The position numbers were made by a program, and so were the translations under genes. Positions 1 to 11,125 of a DNA stretch of 64,000 bases are shown here, piece after piece. The notes beneath the pieces were generated by a model. That model was not told the DNA's origin. It worked only from the letters and a program-made list of their open reading frames with translations, and did no database searches. Each line of letters opens with the position of its first letter. Positions within the stretch are counted from its first letter, which is position 1. Origin of the DNA: Pseudomonadota bacterium (GTDB lineage Bacteria > Pseudomonadota > Gammaproteobacteria > Xanthomonadales > Rhodanobacteraceae); NCBI GenBank assembly GCA_021793195.1, contig JAJYTG010000001.1, positions 1 through 64,000 on the forward strand, in the 5' to 3' direction.

Positions 1-327
1 CCGTTGTATCACCGCACCGCACTGACACGCACGACGCAGCAAAGAGGACAACACGATGACCAGCCATGGCCCGAAAGCTCAAGGCAAGAGCCTCAAGCAC
101 GCGGCGTTGACGGGAAGTCTCTTATGGCAAATGAGAGGTGCCAGATGCATGGGGGCACTCGGGTGATCGGTGTTCATGACGCGAGGGTCATCCTCGCGAA
201 TGCCAACGCAGGCGCCAGGGACGGCCGGCGCCGGGTTCGCCCGCACGCGGAAGCGGATGAAGCCCGCCGCAGCGCGTCGGGCGCGACGAAGGCTCGGGCC
301 GCAACTCTCGAACGCCAGGTCACAAAC

Positions 328-513
328 TCACCGGCGGGCCTCCCGCCAGACCATCACCGCCAGCACTGCCGCGACCAGGCATGCGACTGCACTTGCCCAG
401 AGGGGAATAGCGAAACCGTTGACGACAACCGGCCACCCCAGGATCAAGCGCAGCATCTGCAGCAGTGCGACCAGTCCGAATACCAGGGCAGCAATGAGAG
501 TGAATGGCTTCAT
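328..513 (-). CDS. small hydrophobic (predicted 2-TM) protein
   Basis: MKPFTLIAALVFGLVALLQMLRLILGWPVVVNGFAIPLWASAVACLVAAVLAVMVWREARR; two hydrophobic segments; ATG at 513. Confidence 0.6.
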   Translation of the reverse strand: MKPFTLIAALVFGLVALLQMLRLILGWPVVVNGFAIPLWASAVACLVAAVLAVMVWREARR

Positions 514-799
514 GTCGTTGCTCCTGCACTTTGCGGCCTGGCGCACGAGCGCGCCGGGTCCGCCGCCGTGCGGTCGGAGACACGCGCGGCCGGAGACAAT
601 GTAGCGCAGGGCTCAGACCCGCGCGGCGATGGCCTGTCGTGGTGGGTCCGGCGAGCGAGGAGCAATTGCGACAGTCCGCCCGAGCGAAGGGTCGGGCATC
701 ACCTCATCCTGAGTTCGTGATGAAGTTCGGCTGGTTTCCCTTCGGCAGGCAACGCAACGAAAACTCGGATGACGATATCGAGCCCAGGACGGCACTCAA

Positions 800-1453
800 T
801 CAGCCGGCTGGTGGCTTGCCGGCGTTGATCGCCAATTGGGCGGCGAAAGCCCGCCTGTATGCGGGCCGCGCTTCGCCACGGGCGACATAGGCAGCCAGGT
901 TCGGAAATTCGTCCAGAATGCCCGATGATTTCAGCCTGAGCAGCACCGACACCATCATCAGGTCGCCCGCGCTGAACGCACCATCGAGCCAGTCGGCAGC
1001 GCTCAGGCGAGCAGAAAGTTGGCCCAGCCGATTGCGGACGCGATCCTCGACCAGAGGCAGGCGTTCCTTGCTCCAGGGCTGGTCGCCCTCCAGAAGTCTG
1101 GCGTTTGCGAGTTCAAGGATCGGCGGCTCCACGGTGTTGAGCGCGGCAAACATCCATGCGATCGCGCGTGCCCGGGCATTGGCATCGTCCGGCAGCAGGC
1201 CCGCATGACGCTCGGCGATATGGAAGACGATCGCGCCGGTCTCGAACAGGGCGAGATCGCCTTCTTCATAGGTTGGAATCTGGCCGAAAGGATGCAGGCC
1301 CAGATGCGCGGGTTCCTTCATCGCACGAAACGAAACAAGGCGGACCTCGTAGGGTTGACCCGCTTCTTCGAGCGCCCAGCGAACGCGCGTATCACGTGCC
1401 AGTCCCTTGCCGCCATCGGGCGACCGTTCAAAGGCGGTAATGACGATGGTCAT
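800..1453 (-). CDS. glutathione S-transferase family protein
   Basis: MTIVITAFERSPDGGKGLARDTRVRWALEEAGQPYEVRLVSF...HLGLHPFGQIPTYEEGDLALFETGAIVFHIAERH: GST N-terminal thioredoxin-fold pattern. Confidence 0.9.
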   Translation of the reverse strand: MTIVITAFERSPDGGKGLARDTRVRWALEEAGQPYEVRLVSFRAMKEPAHLGLHPFGQIPTYEEGDLALFETGAIVFHIAERHAGLLPDDANARARAIAWMFAALNTVEPPILELANARLLEGDQPWSKERLPLVEDRVRNRLGQLSARLSAADWLDGAFSAGDLMMVSVLLRLKSSGILDEFPNLAAYVARGEARPAYRRAFAAQLAINAGKPPAG

Positions 1454-1619
1454 CGCGAGGCTCCTCCTCACCTTCGGGCCCGACGGACTGTGCTTAAGCT
1501 GTCGCCCGGTGCCTTGGCCGCCGCTGGCGCGGTCCCCTTCCGGGTGGCCACGTCTGACGGGTACCTCCTGGATGCGGCCCGCCCTGAGGGCGGCCAGCGC
1601 GCGGAGCGGGCGACTCGGG

Positions 1620-2198
<579 letters not shown>

Positions 2199-2224
2199 GT
2201 GAGAGTGCCGATTGCCATAGGGCC

Positions 2225-2295
2225 GTCCAACGTTCCCGGTAATCGGCGCCGTGACCGCAGCGTGCTGCGACCGCGGCGTCCGTGTCGACTGGACG
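2225..2295 (-). other. attC-like recombination site candidate between mddA-like and DHFR-like genes
   Basis: On the minus strand: R''-like CGTCCAGT, internal imperfect stem CGGaCGCCG...CGCAGC-AC-GCTGCG...CGGCGCCG, then R'-like GTTGGAC (fits GTTRRRY); orientation correct for an integron cassette. Confidence 0.4.
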
Positions 2296-2309
2296 ATTAG
2301 GCCAGTCGC

Positions 2310-3113
2310 TCACTTTTTCTTGGGAAACGGGAGGATCATCGAAACCCGTCGGCGATACTGTTCGTACGCAGCGCCGTGATACCTCACCAGATCGCGCTCC
2401 TCGAACTGGAGGGCAATCAGGATATAAGCAGTCGTGGCGACGGAGAAAAGCAGATGGGCGGCCGACATGTGTGGCGTCGCCCAAAACGCGACGATGAAGC
2501 CCAACATGATCGGGTGCCGTACCAATTTATAAAGAAACGGTGTCCTGAAACCGATATTGGTGTACTCCTGACCTTTCATATTCAGATAGACCTGGCGCAG
2601 GCCGAACAGATCGAAGTGATTAATTAAGAAGGTGCCGATCAGCACAATTACCCAGCCTATCCAGAAGAGCACCCACAAGACATTGCGCGCCGCGACGTTC
2701 TCGACCGTCCAGACTACTCCATTCATCGGCTGCCATTGCCAGTAGAGCAGAATCAATGCGAGGCTTGACAGCAAAACATAAGTGCTGCGTTCGACTGGCT
2801 GTGGAACGAACCGCGTCCACCAACGCTTGAAGGCTGGCCGCGCCATGACGCTGTGCTGGACGGCGAAGACGCCGAGCAGCAGCGCATCGATCAGCAATGC
2901 CTGACCAAACGAACCCGGTGTGCCAGAATCAATCGACTTCGGCACAACCAGATTACCGACGAATCCAATCGCGTAGAGAAATGTTGCGAAAAAGATCAAA
3001 TAGCAAACCACACCGTACAACAGAGCAAGAGTGCGACCCATGACATAGCCCTCCGGTAGAAAGTAATTCATGGCCCAACTATTATTCGGTTGCGGAGTGG
3101 AGCCTGGTTCCAC
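2310..3113 (-). CDS. mddA: methanethiol S-methyltransferase-like / NnrU-family membrane methyltransferase; initiation may be at an internal ATG ([10 protein letters not shown]...)
   Basis: Multi-TM protein with ...[52 protein letters not shown]...[35 protein letters not shown]...[27 protein letters not shown]. Confidence 0.8.
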   Translation of the reverse strand: MEPGSTPQPNNSWAMNYFLPEGYVMGRTLALLYGVVCYLIFFATFLYAIGFVGNLVVPKSIDSGTPGSFGQALLIDALLLGVFAVQHSVMARPAFKRWWTRFVPQPVERSTYVLLSSLALILLYWQWQPMNGVVWTVENVAARNVLWVLFWIGWVIVLIGTFLINHFDLFGLRQVYLNMKGQEYTNIGFRTPFLYKLVRHPIMLGFIVAFWATPHMSAAHLLFSVATTAYILIALQFEERDLVRYHGAAYEQYRRRVSMILPFPKKK

Positions 3114-3239
3114 CGCCTAATTCGTGCGTACGGACGCCGGCGATCAGAGCCGCCCTACATGAATCAACTGCTTCCAACCATCGCGCCGCCTAAAACCGCC
3201 GCCTGATCTCGCAGCCTTTTCCCCACCGCAGCGATCACG

Positions 3240-3954
3240 ATGCCGGCATCCTCCCACCCCGAATCCGCACCTGCAAGTGCGCCCGGCACCACGCCGCCGC
3301 CGCTCCTGCTCGATGTGATGCGTGCCCGCATGCGCCGGCTGGGTTTGTCCCTGCATACCGAGGAAGCTTACGAGCTGGGTGCGATGTTTCATTCTGGCCC
3401 ATGGCATGCGCCAGCCGCGGGAAATGGGCACGCCGCGAGATCACCGTGCGTCACGGCAAGGGCGGCAAGGTCGAGACCGGCGCGATGACGCGATGCGTTG
3501 AAGCGCATCGCGTGCGCCGGGCGAGTGAGGAGGCAGGAAGCCGACTGGAGATGCGCTTCAGGGATGAATCTCGCGAGTCGCGGCTTCGGCCACCTCGGCC
3601 ACGCGTCTGCCGCACGCGCTGGCACGCAAGTATCCACGCGCCGCGCGCGAATTCGGCTGGCAGTTCTCGTTTCCATCCGTGCAGCGCGCGGTCGATCCGC
3701 TGGACGGCACGATGCGCCGCCATCATTTCGACGATGCGATTCTGGCGCGTGCGCTGAAGTCGGCGCGCAATCGGGCCGGCATCGACAAGCCGCTGAGTGC
3801 GCACACGCTGCGGCATTCGTTTGCCACACACCTCATCGAGACCGGCTATGACATCAGGACGGTGCAGGAGTTGCTGGGCCACCAGGACGTGTCCACCACG
3901 ATGATCTACACGCACGTGCTCAACCGCGGTGCGGGGGCGTGCGCAGCCCGCTGA
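3240..3954 (+). pseudogene. integron-type tyrosine recombinase (IntI family), internally deleted and frameshifted
   Basis: N-terminal piece LLLDVMRARMRRLGLSLHTEEAY (frame of 3240); middle REITVRHGKGGK (frame of 3401); C-terminal piece [108 protein letters not shown] (frame of 3607); GVRSPLN tail in another frame. Confidence 0.88.
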
Positions 3955-4007
3955 ACCGGACGGCGTAGGCGCACCGCGCGGAAGCCGCGCCGCGCCGCGC
4001 CGGCGCC

Positions 4008-4937
4008 CTACCCCCACGCCGCATCCAGCCAGTCCAGCAGCGACGCCAGCGGCAGCGACTCGGCCCACTGCACCAGCCAGGGCAACGCCTCCACGTCGTC
4101 CATGCCGACGTTGTGGCCGGGCGGGAAATACGGCGCATAGCGGAAGTACTGGTCGCCGCCCAGCATCATGCGGCACTGGTAGTCGGCGATGCCGGAAACG
4201 CCGTCCATCATCAGCTCGATCAGCCTGGGCGCCCATTGCGCGTAACCCCAGTCCAGCGTGCTGCCGGGCACCACGCGCCGCGCGCTGCCGGTGCCCAGCG
4301 ACAGCAGGCGGATCGACTCCCAGGGCACCGGCCCGCCCGTGCGCGGATCCTGCGTCTGCGCCAGCGCGCACATCGCCGGATTGTTGGCGTACACGCCGCC
4401 GTCCACGTAGCCGTCGAAGCTGGGGAAGAACGTCGGCGCGGCGCTGGTGGCCATGGCCACCTCCCACACCCACGCGGCGCCGTCGCTGTCGCTGCCCGGC
4501 AGGTTGTGGAACAGCTTGGGCTTCCAGTCGCGGCGCAACGGATCCGCGGTTTCCGGATCCAAGTCGAAACTGGTGATCAGCACCGCGCCGCCGAGCTGGT
4601 CGAGCCGGGTGTCGGCCCCCAGCAGGGCCTGCAGCACCGCCGCGCGCGGTTCGGCCGGATAGCGCGCGCCGATGACCTGGCCCAGGCTGCGCAGGCGCCG
4701 CCACGGCCCCGCATCGAAGATGGCGGCACCGCGGTCCAGGTACAGCGCGCGCAACTGCGCCGGCGTCAGCCCCCTGCGCAGGCCCAACGCCAGCAGGCCG
4801 CCGGTGGAAGTGCCGGCCATCAGCGCGACCTCGGCCAGCAGGGCCGGCCGGGCCTGTTGCAGGCGCTGCAGCAGCACCGCGGCTACCACGCCGCGCAGGC
4901 CGCCGCCATCGAAGCTGAGGATGCGATACACCGGCAT
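4008..4937 (-). CDS. patatin-like phospholipase family protein
   Basis: MPVYRILSFDGGGLRGVVAAVLLQ (oxyanion DGGGxRG), GTSTGG (GxSxG), DGGVYANNPAM (catalytic Asp DGG). Confidence 0.93.
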   Translation of the reverse strand: MPVYRILSFDGGGLRGVVAAVLLQRLQQARPALLAEVALMAGTSTGGLLALGLRRGLTPAQLRALYLDRGAAIFDAGPWRRLRSLGQVIGARYPAEPRAAVLQALLGADTRLDQLGGAVLITSFDLDPETADPLRRDWKPKLFHNLPGSDSDGAAWVWEVAMATSAAPTFFPSFDGYVDGGVYANNPAMCALAQTQDPRTGGPVPWESIRLLSLGTGSARRVVPGSTLDWGYAQWAPRLIELMMDGVSGIADYQCRMMLGGDQYFRYAPYFPPGHNVGMDDVEALPWLVQWAESLPLASLLDWLDAAWG

Positions 4938-5044
4938 GGCACCGCTCCGTGCACCCCCCAAGACGGCACTGTAATCGCACCGGCCGCCGGCACCCAGTGC
5001 CGCATCGGCGGCCGCGGCATGCACCGCGCCGCGGGTGCGGCTGG

Positions 5045-5410
5045 TCAGCCTGCGCCGCCGTTGAACCAGCCGCCGAACCGTGGATCGCTGAAGCCGGCGC
5101 CCAGCAACGCACCATCGCGCAGCACCAGCGGGCGGCGCAGCAGCGCGGGATGCTCGCGGATCAGCAGCGTCCATTCCGGATCGCTGGACGGGCTTTTGCG
5201 CTGCGGCAGCAGGTTGCGCCAGGTCGGGCCGGACTTGTTCACCAGCTTGTCCCAGCCGCCGGCCTGGCGCGCCCAGTCGCGCAGGGTGTCCGGTTCGGGC
5301 CGCTGCGTGCGGTAGTCCACGAACGCATACGCGATGCCGCGGCGATCCAGCCAGTTGCGCGCCTTGCGACAGGTATCGCAGTTGGGCAATCCGTACAGGG
5401 TGATGTTCAT
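5045..5410 (-). CDS. ArsC/Spx-family reductase (YffB-like)
   Basis: [69 protein letters not shown] overlap with dapD stop. Confidence 0.93.
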   Translation of the reverse strand: MNITLYGLPNCDTCRKARNWLDRRGIAYAFVDYRTQRPEPDTLRDWARQAGGWDKLVNKSGPTWRNLLPQRKSPSSDPEWTLLIREHPALLRRPLVLRDGALLGAGFSDPRFGGWFNGGAG

Positions 5411-6228
5411 GCGCGCAGCAGCTCGTTGATGGCGGTCTTGGCGCGCGTCTTCGCGTCCACCTGCTTGACGATGACCGCCGCATACAGGCTGTGGCTGCCG
5501 TCGGCGGCGGGCAGGCTGCCGGCCACCACCACGCTGCCGGCGGGCACGCGGCCGTAGTGCACCGTGCCGCTGGCGCGGTCGTAGATGCGCGTGCTCTGGC
5601 CCAGGAACACGCCCATGCCGATCACGCTGCCGCGCTCGACGATCACGCCCTCGACCACCTCCGAGCGCGCGCCGATGAAGCAGTCGTCCTCGATGATGGT
5701 GGGCGCGGCCTGCAGGGGCTCCAGCACGCCGCCGATGCCGACCCCGCCGGACAGATGCACGCGCGCGCCGATCTGCGCGCAGGAACCCACCGTGGCCCAG
5801 GTATCGATCATCGTGCCGGCGCCTACGTGAGCGCCGATGTTGAGATAGCTCGGCATCAGCACCGCGTCCTTGCCGATGTGGGCGCCGCGGCGCACCAGCG
5901 CGCCCGGCACCACGCGCGCGCCCAGCGCGCGCAACTCGCCGTCACCGGCCTGCGCGAAGCGCAGCGGCACCTTGTCCCAGGCGGCCATGGCGCCGCCCTC
6001 CATGCGCCGGCTGCCGTGCGCGCGGAAGTACAGCAGCACCGCCTGCTTCAGCCAGGTGTTGACGCGCCAGCCGCCGTGTCCGTCCGGCTCGGCCACGCGC
6101 ACCGCGCCGCGCTCCAACTGGTCCAGAACCTGCTCCAGCACGGGCAGCAGGCCGGTCTCGATGGCGTGCGCGTCGAGCCGGTCGCGGTCGGCCCAGGCGT
6201 TCTCGATGGCGTCTTGCAGTGCGTGCAT
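5407..6228 (-). CDS. dapD: 2,3,4,5-tetrahydropyridine-2,6-dicarboxylate N-succinyltransferase
   Basis: Left-handed beta-helix hexapeptide pattern, ...[89 protein letters not shown]. Confidence 0.97.
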   Translation of the reverse strand: MHALQDAIENAWADRDRLDAHAIETGLLPVLEQVLDQLERGAVRVAEPDGHGGWRVNTWLKQAVLLYFRAHGSRRMEGGAMAAWDKVPLRFAQAGDGELRALGARVVPGALVRRGAHIGKDAVLMPSYLNIGAHVGAGTMIDTWATVGSCAQIGARVHLSGGVGIGGVLEPLQAAPTIIEDDCFIGARSEVVEGVIVERGSVIGMGVFLGQSTRIYDRASGTVHYGRVPAGSVVVAGSLPAADGSHSLYAAVIVKQVDAKTRAKTAINELLRA

Positions 6229-8978
6229 CAGCGGATACCTGCGGTGGGTTCGGGCGCGCCCAGGCGCTGTTCGAGCATGTGCGCCAGCCGCGCGCGGGCG
6301 GCATCGTCCAGGGCGCGGTCGCTGCGGTCGCTCAATTCGAAGTAATCCTCGGCGCGGTCGCCGAAGGTGGCGATACGCGCATCATGCACGCGCACCGCGC
6401 ATTCGAGAAAGGCTTCGGCGATGTCGGCCAGCAGGCCGGGGCGGTCGCTGGCGCGCAGTGCCAGGCGGGTGCGGGCCGGATTGTCGGCCGCCTCGAAACG
6501 GATGCGCGGCGCGCGCTGGAAGTGCCGCAGCCGGCGCGGCAGGCTGCGCTGCGCGCGCGGGCGCCGCGCCGAACGCAGCGCCGCCTCGAGGCGCGCGCAC
6601 AGATGGGCGGCGCGCTCGGCGCTGCCGGCGCCGCCGTGCGCGTCCAGCAGCACGAAGCTGTCCAGCGCGCGGCCGCTGGGCGTGCCCAGGATGCGCGCCT
6701 CCTGCACCGAGTAGCCCTCGCGCTCCAGCGCCGCGGTGACGGTGGCGAACAGACCATCGCGGTCGGCCGCCAGGAAAAACAGCTCCAGCCCGCCGCGCAC
6801 CGAGTTCGCCTGCGCGGCCACGACCGGCAGTGTCGCGGCGGCGGCCAGCAGCGCGGCGCTCTGCCAGGCCACCTGCTCGGGCTGCTGGCGCACGAAGGCG
6901 GCCTCGGGAAAGTCCTGCCACAGCGCCGCCACCGATGCAGCCGGATGTCCCTGCCCGGTCAGCAGCGCCAGCGCCTGCGCGCGGCAGCGCGCGGCCAGGG
7001 CGGCGGCGTCGGCGGCGTCGGCATCGCCGCTGAGTACCCGCCGCGCGGCGTGGTAGAGATCGGCCAGCAGGCGGTCCTTGAAGCCGTTCCACAGACTGGG
7101 GCTGGTGCCGATGATGTCGGCCACGGTCAGCAGGTACAGCATCTCCAGCCGCGTCACGCTGCCCACGCGCGCGGCGAAGCGGGCCACCACCTGCGGATCG
7201 CCGATGTCCTGGCGCTGCGCGGTCTGGCTGAGCAGCAGGTGCTCGCGCACCAGAAAGCACACGTCCTCGATGTCTTCCTGCGGCCAGCCCAGTTGCCGCG
7301 CGAAGCCGCGCACCTCGTCCTCGCCCAGCACGCTGTGGTCGCCGCCACGGCCCTTGGCGATGTCGTGAAACAGCGCCGCCAGCAACAGCACCGGCAGCGC
7401 GCGCTGCCGCGCCCACAAGGCGTGCGCCAGCGCGAACTGCTCGGCAGCGGCGGGCGCCGCGAAGGCGGCCAGTTGCGCCAGCACACGCAAGGTGTGCTCG
7501 TCCACGGTATAGATGTGGAACAGGTCGTACTGCATGCGTCCGCTGACCGTGGCGAAGGCCGGGATCAGCGCGCCCAGCGCGCCGATACGCGCCAGCGCGG
7601 TCAGCGCCGCCGGCGCGGCGGCGCCGCGCTGCAGCAGCCGGTCGAATGCGCGCAGGGCATCGGGGTCGCGCGCCAGCGCATCCTCCAGCACGGCTTCATG
7701 CAGCACGGCGCGCGCGGCGCGCGCGGTCTCGGCGCTGAAATGCTGGATGCCGGCATCCGCATCCAGCCAGCGCGCGCCTTCGAGCAGGGCCGCGGGACGC
7801 CGCGCGATCAGGCCGGGATCGCGCGGCTCCAGCGCCGCGCCGCGCCGTTGCCAGTGCCCATCCAGCGGTGCGGCGGGCGGCGGCGGATGCTGGCGCGCGT
7901 CCAGCCGCGCCACCGCTTCGTCGACCAGCGCCGCCACGCTGGCGGCGGCGCGGTAGTAACCCTGCATGAAGCGCTCCACGGCCAGCGCGTCGGCAGCGTC
8001 GCGATACCCCAGCTGCCGTGCCAGCGCGCGCTGGTGCTCGAACAGCAGGCGCTCCTCGGCACGACCGGCCAGCAGGTGCAGGGCGTAGCGGTCGCGTGCC
8101 AGCAGCGCCTCGGCGGCATCCAGCTCATGCGCGGCCGCGGCATCGAGCAGACCGGCCACGACCAGGCCCGCCAGCGTGGCCGGTGCGCCCATGCGCAGGC
8201 CCAGCCAGTACAGCATGTCGAGGTGGCGCAGACCGCCGGGGCCGTCCTTGAGATCGGGTTCGAGGCGGTAACTGTCATCGCCGCGACGCGCGCGACGCTG
8301 CGCCTGCTCGGCGCGGCGCGCATCCAGAAATGCGGGCAGCGGCCACAGTTCTTCGTCTTGCGCCAGCCGTGCCGGTGCCGCGACCAACGCCGCGTCGCCA
8401 GCCAGCCAGCGCGCCTCCAGCATGGCGGTGAACACGCTGAGATCCTGCGCGGCCAGGGCACGCTGCCCGGCCTGCGTGCGCACCGCCTGGGCGGGTTTCA
8501 GGCCCAGATCCCAGAGCACCGCGAACACGCGCTCCAGTCCGCGCGAGGACGGCGCGGAATCGCCCTGCGTCAGCACCAACAGATCGACATCGGAATGCGG
8601 AAACAGGCGCCCGCGCCCGAACCCGCCCTGCGCGAACAGGGCCAGGCCGGCGGGCGCCCCCAGATGCAGCGTCCACACTTGCGCCACGACGCGGCTGACC
8701 AGTTCGGCGCGCGCCGCCGCCAGCACGCGCGCCTCGGCGCCGGCGGCGAACGCCAGCGCCAGCGCACGCGCGTGATCCTCGAGCAGCTGGCGCAGCGCCA
8801 AGCGCGCCTCATCGGACAGGCCGCTGCGCGGCAGCGCGAGCGGCAGCCGCGGCGGCGCGGGAATCGCGGCTTCGGCCCGGGTCACGGCGCCGCGCCGCGC
8901 ACCGCGCGCACGGCGCGGCTCAGAACCTGTGGATGAATCCCCTGCCGTCGCGAGGCTGGCCACGGGCGGGCCCGGCAA
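6228..8978 (-). CDS. glnD: [protein-PII] uridylyltransferase (start uncertain)
   Basis: Nucleotidyltransferase [21 protein letters not shown] motif [15 protein letters not shown]-terminal ACT repeats ([33 protein letters not shown]). Confidence 0.96.
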   Translation of the reverse strand: MPGPPVASLATAGDSSTGSEPRRARGARRGAVTRAEAAIPAPPRLPLALPRSGLSDEARLALRQLLEDHARALALAFAAGAEARVLAAARAELVSRVVAQVWTLHLGAPAGLALFAQGGFGRGRLFPHSDVDLLVLTQGDSAPSSRGLERVFAVLWDLGLKPAQAVRTQAGQRALAAQDLSVFTAMLEARWLAGDAALVAAPARLAQDEELWPLPAFLDARRAEQAQRRARRGDDSYRLEPDLKDGPGGLRHLDMLYWLGLRMGAPATLAGLVVAGLLDAAAAHELDAAEALLARDRYALHLLAGRAEERLLFEHQRALARQLGYRDAADALAVERFMQGYYRAAASVAALVDEAVARLDARQHPPPPAAPLDGHWQRRGAALEPRDPGLIARRPAALLEGARWLDADAGIQHFSAETARAARAVLHEAVLEDALARDPDALRAFDRLLQRGAAAPAALTALARIGALGALIPAFATVSGRMQYDLFHIYTVDEHTLRVLAQLAAFAAPAAAEQFALAHALWARQRALPVLLLAALFHDIAKGRGGDHSVLGEDEVRGFARQLGWPQEDIEDVCFLVREHLLLSQTAQRQDIGDPQVVARFAARVGSVTRLEMLYLLTVADIIGTSPSLWNGFKDRLLADLYHAARRVLSGDADAADAAALAARCRAQALALLTGQGHPAASVAALWQDFPEAAFVRQQPEQVAWQSAALLAAAATLPVVAAQANSVRGGLELFFLAADRDGLFATVTAALEREGYSVQEARILGTPSGRALDSFVLLDAHGGAGSAERAAHLCARLEAALRSARRPRAQRSLPRRLRHFQRAPRIRFEAADNPARTRLALRASDRPGLLADIAEAFLECAVRVHDARIATFGDRAEDYFELSDRSDRALDDAARARLAHMLEQRLGAPEPTAGIR

Positions 8979-9101
8979 GGCGCCGGGCGCGGAAAACCGC
9001 GCGCATCGCCCGGTCTACGCAAGCGGTTTTCGTGGCCCCGGTGACGTAATGGGGCGCGCTCAGGGGCAGCCGCGGCAGGCAAGGGATTCGTTCGCGGGTT
9101 C

Positions 9102-9890
9102 TCAAGCCGCGTCGGGCCAGGGCGTGAGGATCTCGAAGCCGTTCTCGGTCACGGCCACGGTGTGCTCCCACTGCGCCGACAGCGAGTGGTCCTTGGTCAC
9201 CACCGTCCAGCCATCCGGCAGCAGCCGCGTGTGCGCCTTGCCGGCGTTGACCATCGGCTCGACGGTGAAGGTCATGCCGCGCTCCAGACGCAGCCCGGTG
9301 CCGGGCTTGCCGTAATGCAGCACCTGCGGATCCTCGTGGTAAACGCGGCCGATGCCGTGCCCGCAGTACTCGCGCACCACCGCGTAGCCCGCCGCCTCAG
9401 CCACCTGCTGCACCGCATGGCCGATGTCGCCCAGGGTGGCGCCGGGACGCACCGCGCGGATGCCGGCCATCATCGCCGCGTGCGTGGTCTCCACCAGTCG
9501 CCGCGCCAGCACGCTGGGCGTGCCGACGAAGTACATGCGGCTGGTGTCGCCGTGCCAGCCGTCCTTGATGACGGTGATATCGATGTTGAGGATGTCGCCG
9601 TCTTTGAGGGTCTTGGACGGACTGGGTATGCCGTGGCAGATCACGTGGTTGACCGAGGTGCACAGCGTCTTGGGAAAGCCGCGGTAGCCGACGTTGGCCG
9701 GGATGGCTTTCTGCACGTTGACGATGTGCTCGTAGGCGATGCGGTCCAGCTCCTCGGTGCTGACGCCGGGGCGCACGTGCGGCTTGAGGATGGCCAGCAC
9801 TTCGGCTGCCAGGCGGCCGGCCGCGCGCATTTTCTCGATGTCGGCGAGGCTTTTGGGCAGCACCGCCTGGGTTTTGTCGGGGGAACGCAT
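9102..9890 (-). CDS. map: type I methionyl aminopeptidase
   Basis: [44 protein letters not shown]...[20 protein letters not shown]...TFTVEPMV. Confidence 0.98.
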   Translation of the reverse strand: MRSPDKTQAVLPKSLADIEKMRAAGRLAAEVLAILKPHVRPGVSTEELDRIAYEHIVNVQKAIPANVGYRGFPKTLCTSVNHVICHGIPSPSKTLKDGDILNIDITVIKDGWHGDTSRMYFVGTPSVLARRLVETTHAAMMAGIRAVRPGATLGDIGHAVQQVAEAAGYAVVREYCGHGIGRVYHEDPQVLHYGKPGTGLRLERGMTFTVEPMVNAGKAHTRLLPDGWTVVTKDHSLSAQWEHTVAVTENGFEILTPWPDAA

Positions 9891-10170
9891 CACTTGCCAT
9901 CCATGCGGGAGACCCGCTAACATTTCAAGGCTTTGCAGCGCCCGCATGGGGCTGCTACAGCACGAGTGTAGCCGCTCGCGGCGCCGCTCGTCCGGCCGCA
10001 AGGCCCAATCCGCACACGCATCGGCACCCGCTCCGGGGTGCCCTGTCGGGTTGCGATCCGCATGCGCCGCGCCCCGTCGCGACGCCGTCCGGAACGCCGC
10101 CACCAGGGTCGGACGGGGGATGCGTGGAAGTCCCAACCCTACGGGCCAGACGGCCCACCCGGAGTACACC

Positions 10171-11052
10171 ATGCCTCAAGTCACCATGCGCCAGATGCTG
10201 GAAGCCGGCGTGCATTTCGGCCACCAGACGCGCTATTGGAATCCCAAGATGGGCCCGTACATTTTCGGCGCCCGCGGCAGGATTCACATCATCAATCTCG
10301 AGAAGACCCTGCCGCTGTTCGGCGACGCCATGAACTTCCTCTCCGGCGTGGCGCAGAAGCGCGGCACGGTGATGTTCGTGGGCACCAAGCGCTCGGCACG
10401 CGAAGCCGTCGAAGCCGAGGCCGCGCGCTGCGGCATGCCCTATGTGGCGCAGCGCTGGCTGGGCGGCACGCTGACCAACTTCCGCACCGTCAAGCAGTCC
10501 GTGGCGCGCCTCAAGGAACTGGAGGCCATGGAAACCGACGGCCGCTTCGAGAAGCTGGTCAAGCACGAAGTGCTGCGCCTGCGCCGCGAGCGCGAGAAGC
10601 TCGAGAAATCCCTGGGCGGCATCAAGAACATGGGCCGCTTGCCCGATGCGCTGTTCGTGATCGATATCGGCTACGAGAACATCGCCGTGCTGGAAGCCAA
10701 GAAGCTGGGCATCCCGGTGGTGGCCGTGATCGACACCAACTACGACCCGGCGCTGGTCGATTACGCCATCCCCGGCAACGACGACGCCATTCGCGCCGTG
10801 CAGTTGTACGCGCGCGCTGCCGCCGACGCCATCCTGGAGGGCAAATCCGCCGCACCGGCCGCCGCACAGGGCGACGAGAACGAATTCGTCGAACTCGACG
10901 CCGCCGGCAACCCGGTGGCCAAGGACGAGGACGCGCCGCGCCGCAAGGCCCCGCCGCGCCGCAACGCCGGCAAGCCCGGCGAGCGCCGCGACACCCGTGC
11001 CCCGCGCGCCGGCCGCGGCCGCGAGCGCGGTGGCGAAGCCGCCCCCGAGTAA
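10171..11052 (+). CDS. rpsB: 30S ribosomal protein S2
   Basis: [53 protein letters not shown] at 10171. Confidence 0.98.
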   Translation: MPQVTMRQMLEAGVHFGHQTRYWNPKMGPYIFGARGRIHIINLEKTLPLFGDAMNFLSGVAQKRGTVMFVGTKRSAREAVEAEAARCGMPYVAQRWLGGTLTNFRTVKQSVARLKELEAMETDGRFEKLVKHEVLRLRREREKLEKSLGGIKNMGRLPDALFVIDIGYENIAVLEAKKLGIPVVAVIDTNYDPALVDYAIPGNDDAIRAVQLYARAAADAILEGKSAAPAAAQGDENEFVELDAAGNPVAKDEDAPRRKAPPRRNAGKPGERRDTRAPRAGRGRERGGEAAPE

Positions 11053-11075
11053 GCGCAGCGTCACACCGCTGCCTC

Positions 11076-11103
11076 TGCCCGCGCGCACACTGGCGCGCGG
11101 GCA
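11076..11103 (+). promoter_or_regulatory. perfect 11-bp GC hairpin in rpsB-tsf intergenic region (possible attenuator)
   Basis: TGCCCGCGCGC-ACACTG-GCGCGCGGGCA. Confidence 0.6.
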
Positions 11104-11125
11104 TCCGCAATCAGAGGAAACACGC

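Noticed and set aside
4-720. 238-aa ORF at the window start
   Set aside because: No motif, atypical composition, and it overlaps a more plausible minus-strand membrane ORF.
1454-1619. Second attC site between the DHFR-like and GST genes
   Set aside because: A GGCCGCCC-TCA-GGGCGGGCC hairpin is present, but no GTTRRRY/RYYYAAC ends were found.
3240-3954. Phage or XerC/XerD-type integrase marking a prophage or island end
   Set aside because: The residues [11 protein letters not shown]...RRHHFDD...[28 protein letters not shown] fit integron integrases better, and no phage genes or att-tRNA are present.
6219-8936. 905-aa plus-strand ORF
   Set aside because: Antisense shadow of glnD; composition dominated by H/Q/R/G and no motif.
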